A DNA stretch of 5,846 nt from Paracoccaceae bacterium (GTDB taxonomy: Bacteria; Pseudomonadota; Alphaproteobacteria; Rhodobacterales; Rhodobacteraceae), in NCBI GenBank assembly GCA_007134405.1, contig SLKW01000104.1:1-5846 (forward strand), given 5' to 3'. The notes under the pieces were generated by a model. That model was not told the origin of the DNA and did no database searches. It saw only the letters and a program-made list of their open reading frames with translations. The translations under genes and the position numbers were made by a program. This document shows, one piece after another, positions 1 to 5,233 of this stretch (positions are counted from its first letter, which is position 1; each line of letters opens with the position of its first letter).

Positions 1-849
1 CTCGGCGCGCAGCGGCGGAGTGAGCTTGAAGAAGGTGCGGTAATCGCCGAGGTCGAATTCGTTGAGCGTCAGGTGGTGGATGGAAACCCCGGCGGTGACA
101 TCGAAGCCGTTGCCCTTGGCGCGTTCGAGCGCCGGCAGGGTGCGTGCGCAGGTGATCTGGTCGGCGTGGTAGCGGGCGCCGGTCATCTCGACCAGCGCCA
201 TGTCGCGGTCGAAGCCCATGCGCTCCGCCATCGGCGAGACGCCGGGCAAGCCCTTGAGGCTAGTGAATTTTCCGGAAGTCGCGGCGGCGCCGGCGCTGAG
301 GCCGGGGTCCTGCGGGTGGCCGACGACCAAGGCACCGAGGCCGCGGGCGTAGGTGAGGCAGCGGGAGAGGACGCGGGTGTCGTGGACGACGCGGTCGGTG
401 TCGGTGAAGGCGAGGGCGCCGGCGTCGAGGAGGAAGCCGAGTTCGACCATCTCGCGGCCGTCGCGGCCGCGGGTCAGGGCGGCCATGTGGCGGATGTTGA
501 CGGGGGTTTCGGCGGCGGCGCGGCGGCGGACGAATTCGAGGCTTTCGGGCGTGTCGATGGCCGGCGTTGTGTCGGGGCGGGCGATGATCGTGGTGACGCC
601 GCCCGCCGCCGCCGCGAGGCCCGCCGAGCGGAAGCTTTCGCGGTGGCGCGCGCCGGGTTCGCCCACCTGAACGCCCCAGTCGACAAGGCCGGGAGCGAGG
701 CATTTTCCTTCACAATCAATGACTTCTGCGCCTTTTGGCGGCTCGCCATCGCGGGCGGCGATGCGGCCCTTCGCGACCGTCAGGGTGCCCGGCGCGTCGG
801 TCTGCGCCTCGGGGTCGATCAGCCGTGCGTTCACGAAATGGAGCGTCAT
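1..849 (-). CDS. pyrC: Dihydroorotase-like protein (PyrC family), C-terminus outside window
   Basis: Open from an ATG at 849 to the window edge with no stop, giving 283 residues of a protein normally about 430 long. Family landmarks: an amidohydrolase N-terminal strand region (1-50), APGLVDWGVQVGEPG (52-66), GGVTT (83-87), AFTD (147-150), a GHPQD segment (177-181) and PPLRAE at the edge. Active dihydroorotases close the carbamoyl-aspartate ring in cytosolic pyrimidine synthesis using a DxHxH zinc motif. Here that motif reads D57-W-G59-V-Q61, so both histidines are missing. The later metal histidine aligns with Q231, while D150 and H178 are kept. The protein is therefore probably not catalytic. 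It may be a structural partner of aspartate carbamoyltransferase, as known for the inactive PyrC' of Pseudomonas. Family assignment is firm; the role is inference. A short GGGA, 5 nt before the ATG, is the likely ribosome binding site. Confidence 0.88.
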   Translation of the reverse strand, partial: MTLHFVNARLIDPEAQTDAPGTLTVAKGRIAARDGEPPKGAEVIDCEGKCLAPGLVDWGVQVGEPGARHRESFRSAGLAAAAGGVTTIIARPDTTPAIDTPESLEFVRRRAAAETPVNIRHMAALTRGRDGREMVELGFLLDAGALAFTDTDRVVHDTRVLSRCLTYARGLGALVVGHPQDPGLSAGAAATSGKFTSLKGLPGVSPMAERMGFDRDMALVEMTGARYHADQITCARTLPALERAKGNGFDVTAGVSIHHLTLNEFDLGDYRTFFKLTPPLRAE

Positions 850-855
850 GCAGGT

Positions 856-881
856 CCCGCCGCTTGCCTTTTGCGGGCGGG
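856..881 (-). promoter_or_regulatory. Leader hairpin masking the pyrC ribosome binding site
   Basis: Read on the minus strand, CCCGCCCGC (881-873) can pair with GCGGCGGG (863-856) with one bulged C and a 9-nt loop AAAAGGCAA. The 3' arm contains most of the GGGA Shine-Dalgarno-like sequence that precedes the ATG at 849. The 5' arm begins right at the end of a TATAAC -10-like box, so how much of it is transcribed depends on the exact start site. The pairing is seen directly; a regulatory role is inference. Confidence 0.4.
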
Positions 882-886
882 TTATA
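881..886 (-). promoter_or_regulatory. Candidate -10 box of the pyrC-like gene
   Basis: TATAAC on the minus strand, five of six matches to the sigma-70 -10 consensus, lies about 32 bp before the ATG. No good -35 is found 16-18 bp upstream (the best is TGGCGC at 909-904), so the call rests on the -10 alone in an otherwise very GC-rich stretch. Confidence 0.3.
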
Positions 887-986
887 GCGGGCGGCGGGGG
901 CGCGCGCCACTCCCCTCGCGGCGGGATCGGGGGGCTGCGGGGCGGCGGATGGCGGGGCGGTCGGGGCATCCCCGGGCGGCCGCACG

Positions 987-1108
987 GCGTGTCACAAGGC
1001 GTATGACATGTGTACACCAAGCGTATGACAAGCGTATGACACGCGTAGGACAGGCGTGGGACTCGCGTAGGCCTCGCGTAGGACTCGCGTAGGACTCGCG
1101 CGGCACGA
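987..1108. repeat. Tandem array of 11-bp units
   Basis: About eleven 11-bp units in a row, starting GCGTGTCACAA (987), then after one extra G GCGTATGACAT (999), GTGTACACCAA (1010), GCGTATGACAA (1021), GCGTATGACAC (1032), GCGTAGGACAG (1043), GCGTGGGACTC (1054), GCGTAGGCCTC (1065), GCGTAGGACTC (1076 and 1087) and a decayed GCGCGGCACGA (1098). The consensus is roughly GCGTAKGACWC. The left half favours TATGACA and the right half TAGGACTC; only the last two full copies are identical. The unit is close to one helical turn, so every copy shows the same DNA face. It lies between the stop of the membrane protein gene and the pyrC-like gene. It could be a slippage minisatellite or a phased protein-binding array; the sequence alone does not decide. 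Confidence 0.9.
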
Positions 1109-1129
1109 ATGGCCGCCGGGGGCCTGGTG

Positions 1130-1147
1130 CGCGCCTCGCAGGGCGCG
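1130..1147 (-). terminator. GC hairpin after the membrane protein gene, possible terminator
   Basis: CGCGCC (1130-1135) and GGCGCG (1142-1147) are perfect 6-bp arms around a 6-nt loop, about 20 bp past the stop codon at 1167-1169 on the minus strand. No T-run follows, so it is not a standard intrinsic terminator. In DNA this GC-rich such a stem may also arise by chance. Confidence 0.25.
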
Positions 1148-1166
1148 GGGCGCGACGGGGCGGCGA

Positions 1167-2861
1167 TCAGTCGAGCAGTTGGTGAAGTTCGGCGCGCTGC
1201 GCCTCGATGGCGGCGACGATCTGGGCGCGGAACGCGTCGCGGTTGCGGTGTTCCTCGGCCATCAGCATGGCCTGGTCGGCGCCGACGGCCGCGGCGGCGC
1301 CAACCAGCGGGACGGTGGCCAGGAGGCCGCGCGCGGCGATGCGGATGACGCCGCGGGCCGCGAGGCGGCGGATGATCCGGTGCGCGATCCAGCCGGCGAC
1401 CGTGCCGGTCGCCGCGCTGGCGCCGAGGCGGGTTTCCAGTGTCGTCGTCAACCCGTCCGAGGGCAGGACCGGGCGGGGCGGGAAATTGTCGAACGCGGCC
1501 TCGATCCGCAGGAGGCCGGGGTTGATGCCGGAGAGGCGGCGCGACTCGATCAGCGCCTCGGCCTGCCGGTCGCTCGCCGCCACCTCTTCCGTCAGTTGCG
1601 CGACGCGGTCGAGGACCGGGGCGAGGTGGGTTTCGGCGTCGAGCGCCGTGCGCAGGCCTTCGTCGAGCCGGCGTTCCAGCCGTTCGGCCCCCTCCCCCGA
1701 GGCCCAGCCGAGACCCATGTCCACGAGGCGCAGGTATTCGGCGGGCAGGCTGTAATAGGCATCGAGGAAGGTATCGACATTGCCGATCATCGCGTCGAAG
1801 CCCGCATCGACCTGCGCAGCGATGTCGGCCCGGCCGCCTGCATCGAGCGCGCGGGTCCGGTCGCGGGCGGCGGCAAGCTCGGCATGGGTGCCGGGGCGGA
1901 AATAGACACCGCCGATCGCCTCGGCCGCGGTCTGGACGCGGGCGACCGGGCGCTCTGCCACGGGCAGGACGGAGAGGCGTCCTTCGAGCCACTGCGCGCC
2001 GGCGACGGCGCCCAGCGCCAGAAGCGCCACCGCGCCCAGCGCGACGGGCGATGGCGGCGGCGGAGTCGGGCTGTCGGAGGCCCGCGCGACGGCGCGGCGG
2101 CGGTCGTCGGCGGGCATGAGAACCGCAAGCGTCAGGGCCGCGGCCACCCAGCCGGTCGCGCCCGTCGCCGTCGCGGCGAGCGCAGCGGCAAGCCAGGGCG
2201 GCAGAAGGCCGAGCGCGGCGGCCTCGGACCAGAGCCAGGCCTCGGTCCCGGCCCAGAGGCGATGCAGTTCGAAAAGCTGTTGCACGAGGGCGCTGGCCGC
2301 AGGCGGCGCGGCGGCGGGGTCGGGCAGCCCCTGCGCGAGACCGACGAGGGCCGACAGGACAAGGACCGCAGCGGCGGCAAGGCCCTGCGCGAGCCGCCGC
2401 TGCGTGGCGGCGCGGTGAACGCGCACCATTTCCCGCGCCGCGACGGCGTGCAGCGCGCCCATCGCCAGGAGCACCGCCGGGACCGCCGCAACCGTCGCCA
2501 GCCAGACGCCCGGACCGCCCGCGGACAGCCGCACGAGCAGGAGCGCGGCCAGCATGGCGCCGAGAGCGCCGCGCCAGAGCACGCGCCAAGCGCCGCCCTG
2601 GCGGAGCCGGCGCAGCAGGCTGTGCTCGGTATAGCGGCGCAGGTCATGACCGCGCCGGACAGCGGCCTCGGCCGCGCCGGGCAGCGCGACAAGAAGGCCC
2701 ATTCCGGCGCAGATCAGCGCCGCGGCCGGGGCGGACAGGAAACGCAAGGCGGCGGCCGCCAGGGCGACCGCCGCAATGGCCCCGAGAAGTCGCGCGAACG
2801 CCCGCACCGGGGCGGCGTTCGCGGGCGCGACGGACGCGCGGCCCGTCGCGTCCTGCGTCAC
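1167..2861 (-). CDS. Uncharacterised multi-pass membrane protein coupled to sodB
   Basis: A 564-residue protein starting at GTG (2861-2859), which overlaps the sodB stop as GTGA. The frame stays open for 69 more codons upstream, but those lie inside sodB in another frame, so the coupled GTG is the better start. Hydrophobic segments: about 22-40, 43-62, 93-111, 117-141, 157-178, 219-249 and 271-290, with a proline linker PTPPPPSP at 265-272. Next comes a soluble region of about 200 residues (291-500) rich in Ala, Glu and Arg, partly helical or coiled-coil in character. A last hydrophobic stretch (504-528, containing VPLVGAAAAVGADQA) precedes a charged tail, EEHRNRDAFRAQIVAAIEAQ. I recognise no enzyme, transporter or receptor motif and no cysteine or histidine cluster. 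The link to sodB suggests expression under oxidative stress, possibly for envelope protection, but this is inference only. Confidence 0.85.
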   Translation of the reverse strand: MTQDATGRASVAPANAAPVRAFARLLGAIAAVALAAAALRFLSAPAAALICAGMGLLVALPGAAEAAVRRGHDLRRYTEHSLLRRLRQGGAWRVLWRGALGAMLAALLLVRLSAGGPGVWLATVAAVPAVLLAMGALHAVAAREMVRVHRAATQRRLAQGLAAAAVLVLSALVGLAQGLPDPAAAPPAASALVQQLFELHRLWAGTEAWLWSEAAALGLLPPWLAAALAATATGATGWVAAALTLAVLMPADDRRRAVARASDSPTPPPPSPVALGAVALLALGAVAGAQWLEGRLSVLPVAERPVARVQTAAEAIGGVYFRPGTHAELAAARDRTRALDAGGRADIAAQVDAGFDAMIGNVDTFLDAYYSLPAEYLRLVDMGLGWASGEGAERLERRLDEGLRTALDAETHLAPVLDRVAQLTEEVAASDRQAEALIESRRLSGINPGLLRIEAAFDNFPPRPVLPSDGLTTTLETRLGASAATGTVAGWIAHRIIRRLAARGVIRIAARGLLATVPLVGAAAAVGADQAMLMAEEHRNRDAFRAQIVAAIEAQRAELHQLLD

Positions 2862-3460
2862 AGACGCGCGGCGACCGCTTCCCAATTGACCAGCTTCTCC
2901 AGGAAATTCTCCAGATAGGCCGGGCGCTTGTTGCGGAAGTCGATGTAGTAGCTGTGCTCCCACACGTCGCAGCCGAGAAGCGCGGTCTGGTTGAAGCAAA
3001 GCGGGTTGACGCCGTTTTCGGTCTTGGTGACCTTCAGCTTGCCGTCGGTGTCCTTGACCAGCCAGCACCAGCCCGAGCCGAACTGGCCGGCGCCGGCGGC
3101 GGCGAATTCCTTCCTGAACTCCTCGACCGAGCCGAAGGAGTCGGCCAAGGCCTTTTCAAGCTCGCCCGGCATCTTCTTGTTGTCGCCGGGGGCCATCCAT
3201 TCCCAGAACTGGTTGTGGTTCCAGTGCTGGCTGGCGTTGTTGAAGATGCCGTTCTGCGCCACGGCGCCGGACTGGTAGTTGCCGCGGATGATCTCCTCGA
3301 GGTTCCGGCCCTCCCATTCGGTGCCGGAAATCGCCTTGCTGCCGTTGTCGACATAGGCCTTGTGGTGAATGTCGTGGTGGTATTCCAGCGTTTCGCGGCT
3401 CATGCCGAGGCTGGCCAGCGCATCATGCGCATAGGGCAGATCGGGAAGCGTGAAAGACAT
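2858..3460 (-). CDS. sodB: Superoxide dismutase, iron type
   Basis: A 200-residue protein, full length for the bacterial Fe/Mn family, converting superoxide to oxygen and hydrogen peroxide in the cytoplasm (no signal peptide). It begins MSFTLPDLPYAHDAL, closely matching the start of E. coli SodB. Metal ligands are H28 (in EYHHDIHH), H82 (in WNHNQFW), and D165 and H169 (in DVWEHSYYIDFRN). The second-sphere glutamine is Q78 before WNH, the iron-enzyme position, and the site where manganese enzymes carry their glutamine is G150, so an iron enzyme is expected. Some alphaproteobacterial homologues accept either metal. GGGGGAA precedes the ATG by 5 nt. The promoter lies at 3496-3525. The TGA stop overlaps the GTG start of the membrane protein gene, so the two form an operon. 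Confidence 0.97.
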   Translation of the reverse strand: MSFTLPDLPYAHDALASLGMSRETLEYHHDIHHKAYVDNGSKAISGTEWEGRNLEEIIRGNYQSGAVAQNGIFNNASQHWNHNQFWEWMAPGDNKKMPGELEKALADSFGSVEEFRKEFAAAGAGQFGSGWCWLVKDTDGKLKVTKTENGVNPLCFNQTALLGCDVWEHSYYIDFRNKRPAYLENFLEKLVNWEAVAARL

Positions 3461-3495
3461 GTGGTTCCCCCGTCGTTGGTGTTGCTTTCAGGTGC

Positions 3496-3525
3496 AGATA
3501 AGGGGGCACGGGCCGGAAAGGTCAA
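3496..3525 (-). promoter_or_regulatory. Probable sodB promoter, sigma-32-like
   Basis: On the minus strand TTGACC (3525-3520) and TTATCT (3501-3496) are separated by 18 bp, predicting a start about 30 nt before the sodB ATG. Read with flanking bases the boxes are CTTGAC and CTTATCT. These resemble the heat-shock promoter described for alphaproteobacteria (CTTG in the -35, CYTATNT in the -10) as well as a sigma-70 promoter. Which sigma factor uses it cannot be told from sequence. Confidence 0.55.
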
Positions 3526-3553
3526 GGCCGGGCGGCGCGCCGGGCGGAGCTGC

Positions 3554-3582
3554 GCCGGGTTCCGGCCCGCCGCTGCGGCGGG
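3554..3582 (-). terminator. Two adjacent GC hairpins after the marR gene, possible terminator
   Basis: CCCGCCG (3566-3572) and CGGCGGG (3576-3582) form a perfect 7-bp stem with a 3-nt loop, 12 bp past the marR-type gene's stop. A second stem, GCCGG/CCGGC (3554-3566, 3-nt loop), follows, sharing base 3566. No T-run follows on the minus strand. Both lie before the sodB promoter, where a marR transcript would be expected to end. Confidence 0.35.
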
Positions 3583-3594
3583 GTGGGCGCGGGG

Positions 3595-4209
3595 CTAGCG
3601 CGGGGCGGCGGGGGCGAAATCGGCGCAGAGCGCGCGCATCTCGGCATCGACGAGCAGCGTCTGCGTGCAGCGGCAATAGGCGGGACCGGCAACCGAGGTG
3701 TCGCAATGGCCGCAATCGACGCAATTGCCGAAAACCGGCGAGGCGCGCAGCCGGGCCATGCTGCCGGTCAGGCGGGTCAGCGCGGCCGAGAAGGCCTGCC
3801 GCTCGGCCGGGGGCAGGGCCGCGATCAGGTCGGCCAGCGATTCGATCGGGTCCTGGGCGAGCTTGTCGCGGCCCGCCTGCGTCACCTCGATCAGCGCCGA
3901 GCGGCCGTCCTGTTCGTTCGGCCGCCGTTCCAGCAGGCCCAGCGCGACGAGGGATTTCACCGTCTGCGAGGCGGTGCCGCGGGTGGTGGCGTGGAAGTCG
4001 GAAAAGGCCGAGGGGGTGCGCGAGAAACGGTTGGCGCGGGCGAAGTAGCGCAGCGCGGTCCATTGCGCCGGGGTCAGCCCGTCGTCGCGCGCGCCGCCAT
4101 GCACGAGGCGGGCAAGATGCACGAGCTGCTCGGCCACCTCGCTTGCCGGCGTGGCGGCGTTTAGCTTGGCGTCGCTGGAAGCGCCGGATATGCGCGCGGC
4201 GTCGGTCAT
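3595..4209 (-). CDS. MarR-family transcriptional regulator with cysteine-rich tail
   Basis: A 204-residue winged-helix protein. An N-terminal dimerisation helix is at about 22-40. LTPAQWTALRYF (45-56) leads into the helix-turn-helix, with the likely recognition helix around TRGTASQTVKSLVALGLL (76-93), then the MarR wing ERRPNEQDGRSALIEVT (94-110). Helices 113-155 complete the dimer core. Unlike a plain MarR of about 150 residues, it carries a tail FGNCVDCGHC (160-169), then YCRC (178-181) and LC (194-195): cysteines 163, 166, 169, 179, 181 and 195. Such a cluster could bind zinc or an iron-sulfur cluster, or act as a thiol switch. MarR proteins usually repress their own gene and neighbours. 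It is divergent from rpoH and upstream of sodB on the same strand. The ATG has no clear Shine-Dalgarno sequence. Family is firm; ligand and targets are inferred. Confidence 0.92.
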   Translation of the reverse strand: MTDAARISGASSDAKLNAATPASEVAEQLVHLARLVHGGARDDGLTPAQWTALRYFARANRFSRTPSAFSDFHATTRGTASQTVKSLVALGLLERRPNEQDGRSALIEVTQAGRDKLAQDPIESLADLIAALPPAERQAFSAALTRLTGSMARLRASPVFGNCVDCGHCDTSVAGPAYCRCTQTLLVDAEMRALCADFAPAAPR

Positions 4210-4235
4210 GCGGCGGAGGTAAGCCCGGCGCGGCC

Positions 4236-4246
4236 GCTTGACAAGC
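4236..4246. repeat. Short inverted repeat containing TTGACA
   Basis: GCTTGACAAGC is a perfect 5-bp inverted repeat around a central A, 27-37 bp before the marR-type ATG. On the plus strand it contains a perfect TTGACA -35 box, but the -10 at 17 bp would be the poor TAGCGT, so I do not call a promoter. It could be a second regulator site. Confidence 0.3.
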
Positions 4247-4269
4247 CCGGCGGCAGTTAGTAGCGTTTC

Positions 4270-4285
4270 GACATTATATGATATC
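4270..4285. promoter_or_regulatory. Imperfect palindrome, candidate MarR operator
   Basis: GACATTATATGATATC has 6 of 8 symmetric base pairs and is a conspicuous AT-rich island in a GC-rich gap. It sits 60 bp from both the marR-type ATG and the rpoH ATG. MarR proteins typically bind AT-rich palindromes of about 16-20 bp. It covers the TATAAT on the minus strand, so a bound dimer would block that promoter. Binding is inference. Confidence 0.45.
4273..4278 (-). promoter_or_regulatory. Candidate -10 box of the marR-type gene
   Basis: A perfect TATAAT on the minus strand, about 63 bp before the ATG at 4209, predicting a leader of some 55-60 nt. The -35 is weak: CATCTT at 17 bp, or ATCTTG at 16 bp. 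The overlap with the palindrome fits an autorepressed promoter. On the plus strand the same island contains TATGAT (4277-4282), a possible -10 for rpoH, again without a good -35. Confidence 0.4.
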
Positions 4286-4330
4286 CGCCCGATACAAGAT
4301 GCCGGAGACGGTCAAACCGGCGGGCGGGCC

Positions 4331-4340
4331 AAGGGGGTGA
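4331..4340 (+). promoter_or_regulatory. Strong rpoH ribosome binding site
   Basis: AAGGGGGTGA differs by one base from the perfect 16S complement AAGGAGGTGA and ends 4 nt before the ATG at 4345. This settles the start over the in-frame ATG at 4390 and predicts efficient translation. Confidence 0.75.
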
Positions 4341-4344
4341 AGAC

Positions 4345-5187
4345 ATGGGTGCGCATGACCCGCATACGAGGCGTTTCGTGCGCGCCTCGATGGCCGAGGA
4401 GATCCTCGACGCGGAGACCGAGACACGGCTGGCACTGGCCTGGCGCGAGCGCGGCGACGAGGCGGCGCTGCACCGGCTGATCACCGCCTATGCGCGGCTG
4501 GCGGTGTCCTTCGCCGGGCGGTTCAAGCGCTACGACGTGCCCTATGACGACCTGATCCAGCAGGGCAATCTGGGCCTGATGCGCGCCGCCGAGAAGTTCG
4601 ATCCCGGCAACGGGGCGCGGTTCTCGACCTATGCCGCCTGGTGGATCCGCGCCTCGATGCAGGATTACGTGATGCGCAACTGGTCGATGGTGCGCACGGC
4701 GACGAACGCCAACCAGAAGAAGCTGTTCTTCCATCTGCGCCGCGCGGTGCAGCAGCAGGAGGCGCTGGGGGCCTCGGACGTGCCGATGGCGCGGCGGCTG
4801 GCCGAGCGGCTGCAGGTCCCCGAGGATCAGGTCGAGGCGATGATGGGCCGGATGGCGGGGCCGGACCTGTCGCTCGACGCGCCGCAATCGAGCGACGAGG
4901 AGGGGCGCTCCTGGGTCGAGACGATCGAGGACGAGGACGCCGAAACCGAGACGGCGGTGCTGGACCGCATCGAGATGACGCAGCGGCGGCGCGCGCTCTA
5001 CGAAGCGGTGGCCACCCTTCCCCCGCGCGAGCAGCGCATCGTCGCCGCGCGGCATCTGGCGGAAGACCCCGCGACGCTGAGCGAGCTGGGCAACGCGATG
5101 GGCATCTCTAAGGAGCGCGTGCGCCAGCTGGAGGAACGCGCGATGGGCCGGCTTTCGGCGGTGCTGCGCCTTCCCGAACCGGTCTGA
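4345..5187 (+). CDS. rpoH: Alternative sigma factor RpoH (sigma-32), RpoHII-like
   Basis: A 280-residue sigma-70 family protein that directs RNA polymerase to heat-shock and, for the RpoHII type, oxidative-stress promoters. Region 1.2 lies at about 14-45. Region 2 includes DDLIQQGNLGLMRAAEKFDP (68-87, core binding) and RFSTYAAWWIRASMQDYVM (92-110) followed by RNWSMVR (111-117), which melts and reads the -10. The RpoH-specific box QKKLFFHLRR (124-133) separates it from housekeeping sigma factors. An acidic linker (184-205) leads to region 4 with the -35-reading helix-turn-helix, TLSELGNAMGISKERVRQLE (244-263). The N-terminus (RASMAEEILDAETETRLALA, 13-32) and RTATNANQKK (117-126) recall RpoHII/RpoH2 proteins of Rhodobacterales and rhizobia more than the classical RpoHI. 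Subtype is judged by memory of the family. It is divergent from the MarR-type gene. I see no clear promoter or terminator. Confidence 0.93.
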   Translation: MGAHDPHTRRFVRASMAEEILDAETETRLALAWRERGDEAALHRLITAYARLAVSFAGRFKRYDVPYDDLIQQGNLGLMRAAEKFDPGNGARFSTYAAWWIRASMQDYVMRNWSMVRTATNANQKKLFFHLRRAVQQQEALGASDVPMARRLAERLQVPEDQVEAMMGRMAGPDLSLDAPQSSDEEGRSWVETIEDEDAETETAVLDRIEMTQRRRALYEAVATLPPREQRIVAARHLAEDPATLSELGNAMGISKERVRQLEERAMGRLSAVLRLPEPV

Positions 5188-5233
5188 AACGAAAGCTGCT
5201 GGCCATGAACTGCGGCCTGCGGTAGCTGGGCGT

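Larger units (their letters stand above)
850..1166. other. Gene-free gap between the membrane protein and pyrC-like genes
   Basis: These 317 bases hold no convincing gene. Small frames crossing the gap are arginine- and proline-rich and follow the 11-bp DNA periodicity, not a protein family. What can be supported is the pyrC leader hairpin and -10 box (856-886), a featureless GC-rich block (about 887-986), the 11-bp repeat array (987-1108) and a GC hairpin (1130-1147). Confidence 0.7.

Noticed and set aside
73..1092. Plus-strand open frame of 339 codons
   Set aside because: It lies antisense to the well-matched dihydroorotase-like gene and then runs through the 11-bp repeats; the product is Gly/Ala/Arg-rich with no family features, as expected for a GC-rich shadow frame.
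882..1106. Small minus-strand frame of 74 codons across the 11-bp repeats
   Set aside because: Its peptide repeats every 11 residues only because three 11-bp units equal 33 bases; it needs a GTG start, has no visible ribosome binding site and ends in an Arg/Pro-rich tail.
987..1108. CRISPR array
   Set aside because: The units are 11 bp and directly adjacent, with no spacers and no cas genes nearby.
1179..2918. Plus-strand open frame of 579 codons
   Set aside because: It is antisense to the membrane protein gene and rich in Arg, Gly, Gln and His without motifs. The minus frame has clear membrane segments and the sodB overlap.
2862..3068. N-terminal extension of the membrane protein to an ATG at 3068
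   Set aside because: The extra 69 codons lie wholly within sodB in another frame and look like a shadow (Arg/Gln/Leu-rich, no signal). The GTG overlapping the sodB stop is the natural start.
4345..5187. Housekeeping sigma factor RpoD
   Set aside because: The protein is 280 residues, lacks a large region 1.1 and non-conserved domain, and carries the RpoH box QKKLFFHLRR.
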